Assembly (NCBI GenBank): GCA_015680685.1
Contig: MNCI01007902.1
Coordinates: 9,402 to 38,493, forward strand
Length of the DNA: 29,092 bases
Reading direction: 5' to 3'
From: Gnetum montanum
Taxonomy: Eukaryota > Streptophyta > Gnetopsida > Gnetales > Gnetaceae
The notes below the pieces were generated by a model. The model ran no database searches, was not told the DNA's origin, and saw only the letters and a list, made by a program, of their open reading frames with translations. The position numbers were made by a program, and so were the translations under genes. Within the stretch, counting starts at the first letter, position 1; each line of letters starts with the position of its first letter. Shown piece by piece: positions 21,540 through 29,092 of this stretch.

Positions 21540-21790
21540 TTTTTCTCATCTAGCTTAGATGTTCAAACCTAGGCAGATATCTTTATTTGGGTAATATGGT
21601 TATAGAGGACTCCTCTTGAAAGATATTTTCTAGTCCTCTTTTATCATTGGGATCTCTACCTTGTCCAAGCATGGCTTGTAGGATCTCCTTCCCTTTTGTG
21701 AGTCCTTCATTGATGAGCTAAGTATATGTAAGTTCTTTGTTAATCTACTCATAAGAAAGGGTTAGCTTTTATGGAATGTTGAACTTATAA
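21540..21790 (-). pseudogene. gag: Gag 3' segment of element C, cut at an N
   Basis: DNA at 21690-21770 aligns well with element A at about 2200-2280 (CTCCTTCCCTTTTG, GTCCTTCATTGATGAGCT, TAATCTACTCATAAGAA), the spacer just upstream of the second gag knuckle. In A another 1.3 kb of gag and the PBS lie between this block and the LTR. In C the LTR starts at once, across an N at 21791. The gag core is therefore deleted or lost in assembly. Confidence 0.7.
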
Positions 21791-21791
21791 N
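21791..21791. other. Ambiguous base N, likely assembly join
   Basis: This is the only N I noticed in the window. It falls exactly between the gag spacer and the LTR U5 of element C, where about 1.3 kb present in element A is absent. Confidence 0.6.
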
Positions 21792-22230
21792 TATGGTTCC
21801 CCTACTTGGGTAGTCCACACTCGAAAGGTAGATTGCTAACACACCTTCGAACTTTGTTGCTCTTAAAATGTAGTTGAAGGATCCACACCTTGTACAATCT
21901 TCAAGCCCTACTCCAAAGTGTTGTGCCACAACACCAACCACTTAGCCTATAAGATCCTTTCAGGCTTGGAATGTGGTTTCTAGGCTTCCACAACCTTTAC
22001 AATCTTGAGCTATGCTCCTGAGTGTTGTGTTGTAACACCAATCATTCAATCCCATAGGATCTTGACAAGCTCAATCAAGATGCCTTCCCACACAAAGCAC
22101 ATCAATCCCACAGGGTAACAAGGAAAAATAATTACAAGGGATGAATGCAAATTAGTTTGCTAATCCTTGTACTTTGAGGTATAGCACATTCTACAAAGAT
22201 CAAATGATAAAACTATACCATCCAAAAACG
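21792..22230 (-). mobile_element. 5' LTR of copia element C, U5-R part (LTR3)
   Basis: Matches LTR1 from 3640 to about 4015 in order and strand: the GTGGTTTC(T/C)AG.(A/C)TTCCACAACC block, then AAAGCACATCAA(T/C)CCCA(C/T), and TACTTTGAGG. It includes two tandem units at 21883 and 21988. Homology stops near 22230, before the TATA box and U3, where the LTR of gypsy element E begins. The missing U3 should lie on the far side of E, beyond the window. Confidence 0.75.
21883..22085. repeat. Two ~105-bp tandem units in LTR3 U5
   Basis: CCACACCTTGTACAATCTTC (21883) and CCACAACCTTTACAATCTTG (21988) each lead into (AG/GA)GTGTTGTG…ACACCAA and TAAGATCCT/TAGGATCTT. The corresponding pair in LTR1 is at 3724 and 3827. 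Confidence 0.75.
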
Positions 22231-22855
22231 TCAATGGCTAGAACACTGAAAGGTTATCAGGTGCATAGTCTAACCCCGAATCCGTGGGAGGGTCATGCTA
22301 GAGAAAATGAAAATGAGGCATCCTAAATAGTTTGGTCAACCAGATAGGGACTTACGTGGTGTTCAATTACTATTTGCGAATAATATTTTTAGCACGTTAC
22401 ATGTAGAAGTTGAAACAAGTAAGAACATAGCATGCACAACAATAGAAGCATATCAACATACATAACAGTGGCAATAAACATAAATAAATACACGATAGTG
22501 CAACATGTATCCTAAGGAAAAGTAAAATGAGAATTTGAGTAAGGAAATGCACCACCCCGAGAGTGGGGGATCCTAACTTTTGATTGAATGATGAACGTGT
22601 ACAACTAGAGAGGAACATTGGACAAACATATCTAGGCAGTAGACCAATATGGTTATAGCTTCTAGGATGTTGTAGACGTGATGCTGGTAGGCACGAATGA
22701 CCTGATGCTTGCTAGACAAAGAGCTGCTATGCTAGAGTTGAAGAGAGATTTGGGAGGCTCTCATGCTGGGATTTGTCGCTCATCAACCTTCTTCTTGCCA
22801 ATCTTTTGCCAAAGCCAACTGCAAAAGCCAACCCTTAGAATGTTGTCTACTAGGG

Positions 22856-22864
22856 TATTTATAG
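22856..22864 (-). promoter_or_regulatory. TATA box of LTR E
   Basis: The minus strand reads CTATAAATA in the context GGCTCTATAAATACCC, a textbook plant TATA box. It lies just downstream of the first GCTACGCT words and the hairpin ladder. Confidence 0.6.
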
Positions 22865-22949
22865 AGCCTAGGGTTGAGAAAGAGATGTGGTTTAGACACC
22901 ACGTGTCTTGGGTTCCACATAGCATGAATATGGATGTGTCATGCTTGTG

Positions 22950-24430
22950 TGCTACGCTCAAAGTATGGTGCTACGCTAATGTGCTACTTCGAATGGAATA
23001 AGAACAAGAGTAGGAACAACTATCCAACTATGATCACATTACCTAGACTGCATGTTCCAAAATCTGAGACTACCACATGTTTACAAGATTTTCTAGAAGA
23101 AATTCAAATTGGAGCCTATGCTCCAATCTTCCCTTCTCTTTTGAGTAGGATCAAGCATAGACACAAATTTCGGGGATCAACAAGGGGTGCAAAAACAAAG
23201 CAAGCTGCTGATCTTGGCTATTGAGGGGATGCTAGAGCAAAAATAACCATCAATGATGAGTTCTAGAATTTTTGGAGAGGTCCTAAGGCTTCTTCTCAAG
23301 TGTTACATTCTCTATGTTGTCCAGTGTAGAAAAGTAGTGTGAACATTGGCTTGCTACATTGTGCTATGCTACACAACATAGCACAGCGTAGCACCACCTT
23401 TGCAAATGAATGTTGTCAAAAACTAAAAATATCATTTTGAGACCCAACAAGACAAGTTACTTCAACAATTAGCAACCATGCTTTTCATATCAAAAGAGCT
23501 TGAGACCTCCCAGTTTTATTCTTGAGACACTTATGTCCTTGATATGCCTGCTACACTATGCTACGTTGTGTAGTGTAGCATAGCATAGCACCTAATTTTG
23601 AACAAATTTTACATTAATCTGCACTACTCTACCATGGGACCTTGGTCATGTTCTAAAGGCAAAGTGGGACAAGCAACTTTGGAGGTTGAAGAATGGTGAA
23701 GTGCATTTTCCATGTCAAAAAAACTTGAGGGAGGATTTTGTTAATGTTGGCACCCTACTATGCTGTGGTACACTATGCAGCATAGCACCCAAAATAGGAT
23801 GACTTTTGTACCACTTGCTAGATTTTTCCATGTCACGCTGACCATACTTTCAGGATGCAACACAATAGGAATCCTTAGAACTCAAAAATTACCCAAACTA
23901 TTAGAAAAAGTTTTAGCACTGCATGGCCTGCTACGCGATCTATACTATGCAGCATAGTGTAGCATAACATGCTAAAAATAGAAAATTTGCTAAACTATTT
24001 TGCACATCCTAAACACTTTTGACTACTCTTAGCCTGGTACTTGGATGGACTGATGACTATGATAGCTCAGGAGATAGAAAATTTGCCAAACTATATGGTC
24101 CACCTACAGTGATCCCTTTGTGCAAACTGGCCTTGTAACTAGGTGCTACACTGACTATGCTGAAGAGCATAGCAAATAGGCTTAGAGAGAACTTTGTAGG
24201 TATTTGGACTTTTGGGGTGCCACACGATCTATGTAGTTCATCATGCTTGAGCAAATCTCATGCCAGGCTACGAGAGCCCAAAATTGATGGTGTTTCACTG
24301 CCCCTTCTTTGTCGATGTCTGGAGGATTTGCCTAAGAGACATTAACAAAGAATACAAAACACCATGATGAACACAACAAAAACACCATTAATTATTGCCT
24401 ACTTAGATGATGCTTTGCTATGCTTGAGAG
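22950..24430. repeat. Ladder of GCTATGCTAC hairpins, ~200-bp spacing
   Basis: Five perfect stems are seen: GTGCTATG/CATAGCAC at 23361-23384; CTATGCTAC/GTAGCATAG at 23556-23583; CTATGC/GCATAG at 23773-23785; ACTATGC/GCATAGT at 23944-23958; CTATGCT/AGCATAG at 24155-24172. Centres are about 197, 209, 172 and 213 bp apart. Unpaired relatives lie at 22953-22985 and 24410-24425. The sequence between stems is only weakly alike, so the stems are the conserved part of an old tandem array. Confidence 0.85.
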
Positions 24431-24711
24431 TTCTAGGAAAGTGTAGTATGATAGAGAACAGGGGATGGGTTTGAGGAGATGGGGTCAGGGGACAATGGAT
24501 GGGTAAAGAAGAAAGGTAGGGTGTGACACCATGAGGGGTATTTCCATGGTGTTATCCCTCATTGAAATATTTATGAGGGATTTAGCATGCATGTGTCTTT
24601 CCCCTTTGGATTTCAACCTCTCATCGGAATGCTTGGAGATGGTTGATCCAGGGCTGAGACGATTGCAAAGTAGCAACTATGCCATTTGACTTGGGCACTT
24701 GTCTTATCTAA

Positions 24712-24817
24712 TTCTCTCTTTTTTCTTTTTTTCTTTTTTTCTTTTTATTTTCTTTTCTTCTTTCTTCTCTCTTTTTTCTGTTGTTGTTTTGTTTTCTTCT
24801 TCTTCTTCTTCTTTTTA
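24712..24817 (-). other. Long purine tract (minus strand)
   Basis: The minus strand is almost pure A/G for about 100 bases, including (AAG)n and repeated GAAAAAAA blocks. It lies just before the putative 3' LTR of E, where the primer for plus-strand synthesis is expected, though it is much longer than a usual polypurine tract. Confidence 0.7.
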
Positions 24818-25849
24818 GAAATTTGCACACCCATATCTATTTGAAGGCAACCATGGTGTCACTGTAGGACAGGTGTTTCCACCCCAAGATGAGTTATGTT
24901 ACATCCATGTGGGGCTTTGACCAGCCTACAGAGGCTTCCCACAGGATGAGTTGCATTAATTCCATCATGGGCTTACCAGTTAAGCATGGGAAAGGATTAC
25001 ATGTGCATTAGGAAAGCTTGCAAAGAATATGTCGAAAATTATAAGGATAGGGAATGGAGGCTAGGTTGGTTGAAGGGATAGTAGGGTATGCACTCTCAAG
25101 TAGCTAGACTAGTTGAAGTGGGTACTTTGGAATGATGTAGTGCCTTGTTCTTGTGGTGAAACACATTCTTGATCAACACCATCCTGGCCTTATCCTGAAA
25201 ACACAACAGAGAGAAGACCAAAAAAAATGATCATCATACAAAATGAAGATGAAGTCTGATCCACTTGGGACACCACAAAAGCTATGAATGCACAATGTTC
25301 AAAGCAGGAAGGCCAATGTAGACATTGACAATGGCAGGCTGAGAAAACTCTAGTAGCCACACCAGAAGTGAGCATTAAGGAGACTAGGAGCAACGATGAT
25401 GCAGGTGCTCAGGAATCCCCACCATGGGCAAGAGCTAGGAAATTTAGCTGTAGGGTGAGAAGCCCAATTGCTAAATTTTCTTTTAGACCCAAATGATGGT
25501 GAGGACTAGAGGGTAGTGACATTGTGGCTAGGCCACAATAGTACTAGGACTCTAGCAAGAGGTGCTGACGAATAGAGCTACGACCAAGATGTTTGATGAT
25601 AGTTGCAGTATCTCCAAAAGGTCAGCAAGATGTCAAACACATCTCCAAAAGATCAGCAAGATTCCAGGGATGGCAACATTGTAAACATCCTAGAGGGTGT
25701 TTCCTTGACATCATGAATTTCATTCTGAAACTGCAACACCCCACCCCACCTTGCCCAAGAGGTGTGGGCAGGCAACGGAAGATGGAAAACATTCTTGCTC
25801 GCTTTTTCACAATGTCACATGTGTTGAATCAAAACGATTACCTCATGAA
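24818..25849. other. 3' noncoding tail of element E
   Basis: No domain was found on either strand. Short open frames here have no recognisable content. The tail holds a two-copy 22-bp repeat at 25610-25631 and 25641-25662 (31-bp step, one mismatch). Long untranslated tails between pol and 3' LTR are typical of Tat/Ogre elements. Confidence 0.5.
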
Positions 25850-26196
25850 CCCAATTTTAGGTCTTGGTAGATCATTGAATGTGCTAACTTAAGGTCCCAG
25901 CAGATCGTGGTCCCCATTTAAGATCCGAGTAGACCCTGTTATGCTAGTTTAAGGTCCCAGCAAACCGTAATATGCTAGTTTAAGGTCCTAGCATGCCTTT
26001 GTGCTAGTTTAACATCATAGCAGATAGGGAATGGCCATTTTAAAGTCATAGCGGACTATTCTATGGGTGCTAGTTTCATGTCATGGGCCAAAGACATGCT
26101 ATGCTAGTTTATCATTGTGGTGGATGATCTATGCAAGTTTATCATCATAGCAGAAGATTCTGATCTAGTTTTACATCATAGCGAATGATTCTACTT
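25850..26196. repeat. ~31-bp tandem repeat, about 11 units
   Basis: Degenerate units of 29-35 bp are built on GCTAGTTTAAGGTCCCAGCAGA with a variable end. The left units keep AAGGTCCCAGC; the right ones read TCATCATAGC. The array lies directly downstream of the pol stop (26229) of element E. Tandem arrays at this site of Tat-lineage elements are known and can seed satellite DNA. Confidence 0.85.
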
Positions 26197-26228
26197 ACCT
26201 TACTTTATATCTGACGTGACATTGCATG

Positions 26229-27290
26229 TTAGGCATAGTAGGGTTTTAGGTACAAATGATTGATAGGATTTGGGAACTCGTTGCCATCTAAGTGAACCAG
26301 CTTGAATGCTCCATTCTCGTATGCCTTTGTGACTAAAAAGGACCCTTCCCAGTTCGTTGAGAATTTTTCATGGGCTCATGAACTACTTTGAGGACTAAAT
26401 CTCCTTTTTTGATTAGGCATTGGTGTAGATTGCAATGATGTTTTTTCCATTGCTTGTCTTGATACCACTCAATACAGTTAAGCATTTTAATGCGCTCCTC
26501 CTCCATGGAGTCAAGATTAGCGATACTTAACTCATTGTTTTGAGCCTCATCCATAAAGTTCAAGAGGATCATTCAAAGTAATATGACCTAAAATTCAAGA
26601 GGTAATAGCACTTTAGATCCATACACAATACTGTATGGGGTCTTACTTGTAGCTGTTCTGCATGTCATGCGATAAGCCCACAGCACATAGAGTAGTTGCT
26701 TATGCCATCGTCACTTGCTACTATTGAGCATCTTTTTTAGGAGGTTGATAATGGCTTTATTAGTGGCTTCTGCTTGGCTATTTTCTTAGGGATAATATGG
26801 TGATGAGAAAGAATTTTTAATACCAAGGCTTTCACAAAAGGCTCTAGTTTCTACGCTACTGAATTGGGCCCCATTGTCTATAATGATAGTCATAGGAAGA
26901 CCAAATCAAGTTACTATGTTTTCCAAGATGAATTTGCATACTTGTTGAGAGGTAGTCTTCCTAAGGGGAATAGCTTCTACCCACTTAGTGAAGTACTCAA
27001 TTGTAGTGATAATGAAGCTATGTCCTGTAGAAGACTTGGGCATTATGTGCCCTATGATGTCTAGTCCCTAATGTTGAAAAGGCCATGTGATTTATGTGGT
27101 ATGTAATTCAGTAGGTGATACATGTATGAGGTTTCCATGATGTTGACATACATTGCATGTCCTTACCTTAGCAATGCAATTGCATTCCATGTAAGGCCAG
27201 TAGTAGCCTAGATGCCTAATTTTTGCTACTAGAGCCCTGGGAGCCATGTGCCCTCCACATTGTCCCTCGTGGACTTGATCAACAAATGTT
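26229..27290 (-). pseudogene. pol: Ty3/gypsy (Tat) integrase, nearly complete
   Basis: Integrates the cDNA. The HHCC zinc domain is at about 27270-27140 (VHEGQCGGHMAPRAL, HLGYYWPYME, CNVCQ). The catalytic core follows: QHQGLDIIGHIM (first Asp, near 27060), FTKWVEAIPLRK, TIIIDNGAQF (second Asp, near 26880) and SQAEATNKAIINLL (Glu, near 26780), so the DD(35)E residues survive. The C-terminal part (26572-26229) reads LNFMDEAQ, KKGDLVLKVVHEPM, GAFKLVHLDGNEFPNP, HLYLKPYYA, then TAA at 26231-26229. Frame breaks and a few stops (for example IVT*FGLP and YYP*ENSQ) inactivate it. Confidence 0.93.
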
Positions 27291-27559
27291 TGTGCTTCGT
27301 CCCCACTAACACAAGCTAGAAATATCTCATCATAAGATCATCAACATAAATTATGGTCTCCTACAAGGACATACTGCTATGCTCATTTCCGTATTGTGTC
27401 CTTTTGGGCAAACGTCAAGCCATGTGAAGGCTCACCATGTTGGAGGTATGCTTTAACGTTGTCATACCATTCTTGGGCATGTGCTACACTTATAGATGCT
27501 ATGTTTGATGTGTGGATGATAGGGTTAGTGCATTCCACTATTGAAGTAGGTAAGGTAGG

Positions 27560-27960
27560 GAGCATGTGTGGTGGCATGCTTAAAGCTAATGTGGCTAACA
27601 CATCAGCTATAGTATTTTCATTGAGGGGTATGTATTGTATATCTAGGGTTACAAACTACTTTAGTAAGTATTGGGGCAAATCATTGTAAGGCTGTAAATG
27701 TTGTTGCTTGCACGTGTAGACTTATGTAACTTGGTTGATGACTAATTTTGAATCACCTTTAATTGCTAAGTTTTGGATCCCTGACTCTCGGGTTGTTAGG
27801 ATATCCCTAAGGAGACCCTCGTATTCTACTACATTGTTTGTGCAAGGAAACGTGGAGTGATACATGAAAGGTTGAATCATTCTATAGGAAAATGTGAAAA
27901 TAGTAGTGGCCCTACCACCTTGTGTAGTTGAGGCACCATCAAAATGTAGAATAGCTTAAA
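27560..27960 (-). pseudogene. pol: Second, archaeal-type RNase H of Tat element E
   Basis: RVT_3/aRNH domain. The minus strand reads AILHFDGASTTQGGRATTIF (about 27955-27895), TNNVVEYEGLLRDIL (about 27850-27800), NLAIKGDSKLVINQV (27765-27720) and NENTIADVLATLAL (27625-27580). The Asp-Glu-Asp-Asp pattern (FDGA, EYEG, GDS, AD) is complete. A second RNase H between the usual one and integrase is the hallmark of the plant Tat (Ogre/Retand) lineage. At least two TAA/TAG stops occur (for example QVT*VYT). Confidence 0.9.
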
Positions 27961-28099
27961 AATCTTTGGGTACTAGGCTTACGCTACTAACGTGCTCATC
28001 TAGAAATTCAAGTTCTATTATTACCTGGTCATCAGTGGGTGAAGCCGTAAGTTGTGTGGTTATCTTTTAACCCTTTGTAGATGACTATGCTACATAATG

Positions 28100-28490
28100 T
28101 AGGTCAAAATCTGTAGTTATAGATTTCCACTAGGCTATCTTGCTACTTTCATATATATTAGTTGTAATAGCCCTAAGAATGTTATTTTTGCAAACGATGT
28201 TTATCTGGCTATGGAACAAATAATGTCTACATTTTTTAAGCACGAATAATAAAGCAAGATAATTTTTTTCTACATCATTATATTTTCTTCATAAGCTATT
28301 AACACATGACTCAAGTAATAGACAAGAATTTCAGAACCATCAGCCCTCTTTTGGTAGAGCAAAGCAACAATAGACATGTCTGAAGTGGCAAGATAACTAT
28401 AAAAAGGCTTATCTCTTTGTGGAGGGTAAACAGTGGGAAGATGAATAAGCTCCTTCTTTAAGTTATCAAAGACTTCCTAGCATTGGTTTG
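28100..28490 (-). pseudogene. pol: Ty3/gypsy RNase H of element E
   Basis: The standard retroelement RNase H follows the RT: EWTNQC*EVFDNLKKELIHLP (about 28495-28435), DKPFYSYLATSDMSIVALLY (28415-28355), DGSEILVYYLSHVLIAYEE (28345-28290). After a frame change it continues with LQILTYIM-like text near 28110, corresponding to the W…L..YD..Y block. The first catalytic Asp position is SYLATS, where the family often has LY.A.S, so the domain fits the Tat type in which this RNase H is degenerate. Confidence 0.85.
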
Positions 28491-28843
28491 TCCATTCAAA
28501 GTTAACTCCTTTTTTAAGAAAGTGTTGCATTGGATGCAATTTATCTATTATCCTTGCAATAAACCTTTGTATGAATTGTATCCTACCTTGCAACCCACTC
28601 AACTCCTTAAGGTTTGTAGGTGGTGCTAAGTTAATAATAGCTTTGACTTTATCAAGATCTACATGTATGCCTATTTCTGGTACTATAGAACCTAACATGC
28701 ATCTAATTTTGACTCCAAAGATACATTTTTTTGGGTTGAGGCAAAGGTCATGCCTATAGCAACATTGAAGGACCAGGTTTAGGTCGTTTGCATGATCAGG
28801 AACTTTTTTAGATTTAATAGCTATATCATTGATGAGTGGCGAG
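28477..28843 (-). pseudogene. pol: Ty3/gypsy reverse transcriptase, C-terminal part (element E)
   Basis: Open on the minus strand: LINDIAIKSKKVPDHANDL, LCLNPKKCIFGVKIRCMLGS, VDLDKVKAIINLAPPTNLKE, LQGRIQFIQRFIARIIDKLH, MQHFLKKGVNFEWTNQC. The LQGR(L/I)…I.RFI……KKG..FEW wording is typical of Tat/Athila RTs. The YxDD box reads LIND: one catalytic Asp has become Asn. Homology stops at about 28843, where CpG-rich foreign sequence starts. The open frame continues past the junction to 28935, but those upstream residues are not RT. Confidence 0.92.
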
Positions 28844-29092
28844 GTACCCCCTACACTCCACCATACGAATACGAGCGTACACGCGTGATCCGGTCGAACT
28901 CCGCAGACTAAATGCCTTAACGCCACAAGAAACACTTGGGGTTAATCGTTCGTTGTCTTCCCAGGCTTGCTTGTATGTGTCACGGTGTATGGTTAAGCAA
29001 GTCTGAGGTATGTAATTTTTTTGGTATTTTCGGCTTATCTTCTATGATACCAGGAAAAGGGTTGAGAAACTAAACTAACTCTAACTAAGATC
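28844..29092 (-). mobile_element. CpG-rich segment G: start of another element
   Basis: Base composition changes sharply at about 28843: some 15 CpG in under 200 bp against almost none on the left. On the minus strand TGGTATCATAGA (29051-29040) matches the Met-tRNA primer site at 10 of 12 bases. It lies 10 bases inside a possible LTR end TTTCTCA (near 29063), the same geometry as in element A. If so, an LTR continues right of the window and 28844-29039 is its leader. No gag is seen before the gypsy RT resumes, so the element is truncated or chimeric. Confidence 0.45.

Larger units (their letters stand above)
22231..24697 (-). mobile_element. 3' LTR of Tat-type gypsy element E
   Basis: About 2.4 kb, minus-oriented, long as in other Tat elements. 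It follows E's pol, a tandem-repeat tail and a purine tract at 24817-24712. Two starts are possible: TGCCCAAG at 24697, near the purine tract, or TGTCACACCC at 24528, a common gypsy LTR opening but without a polypurine run before it. U3 (22866-24500) carries a ladder of hairpins, the TATA box is at 22864-22856, and R-U5 runs to about 22230, where homology to copia LTR3 begins. The low end is inferred only from that junction. Confidence 0.6.

Noticed and set aside
22678-23224. Overlapping 96-107 codon plus-strand frames as genes
   Set aside because: They lie across the TATA box and hairpin ladder of an LTR and are antisense to its transcript; the content is not protein-like.
22950-24430. CRISPR array or bacterial repeat
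   Set aside because: Spacing is about 200 bp, stems vary, and the setting is a plant retrotransposon LTR.
24796-24812. (TTC)n microsatellite as a separate feature
   Set aside because: It is part of the longer purine tract and too short to stand alone.
25593-25892. 99-codon plus-strand frame
   Set aside because: It overlaps the repeat tail of element E and shows no recognised motif.

Overview
The window looks like intergenic DNA from a large plant genome, made almost entirely of broken and nested LTR retrotransposons. I see no intact cellular gene, tRNA, rRNA or CRISPR array. The plant assignment rests on plant-type Ty1/copia and Ty3/gypsy proteins, initiator-Met-tRNA-like primer sites, plant TATA boxes (CTATAAATA) and AT-rich, CpG-poor sequence. 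A gymnosperm is a reasonable guess from the age and density of the elements, but this is inference. Almost all recognisable protein remnants lie on the minus strand.

Layout. F (1 to about 574): a CpG-rich, probably young LTR with four copies of the palindrome GCGATATCGC beside its TATA box. A (about 1900-4658): a Sirevirus-like copia fragment with a 1.1-kb 5' LTR, a PBS and a gag with two zinc knuckles; pol is absent. B (4657 to about 6750): a gypsy gag, zinc knuckle and RT N-terminus. A is inserted in B's RT directly after its SGYH motif. B also carries a 52-bp inverted repeat. About 8.76-14.69 kb, plus strand: two tandem, diverged copies (period about 3.2 kb) of a long coiled-coil-like reading frame of unknown family, each followed by a homologous noncoding tail. 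C (14.70-22.23 kb): a copia of the same LTR family as A, with protease, integrase, RT and RNase H all legible although broken; its gag is missing at a single N (21791). E (about 22.23-28.84 kb): a Tat-lineage Ty3/gypsy with RT, RNase H, a second (archaeal-type) RNase H, integrase, a 3' tail with a 31-bp tandem repeat, a purine tract and a long LTR carrying five hairpins about 200 bp apart. E sits inside C's 5' LTR. G (28.84 kb to end): another CpG-rich segment breaking E's RT, with a PBS-like site.

Working together: nothing here is likely to be active as a protein system. The biology is in the noncoding architecture. Three different element families carry short palindromes or hairpins upstream of the LTR TATA box. 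The reading frames are broken mainly by TAA/TAG (fewer TGA) where a Gln, Arg or Trp codon is expected, the footprint of C-to-T decay in methylated DNA. The least explained object is the tandem pair of coiled-coil frames. All boundaries and alignments were made by eye.
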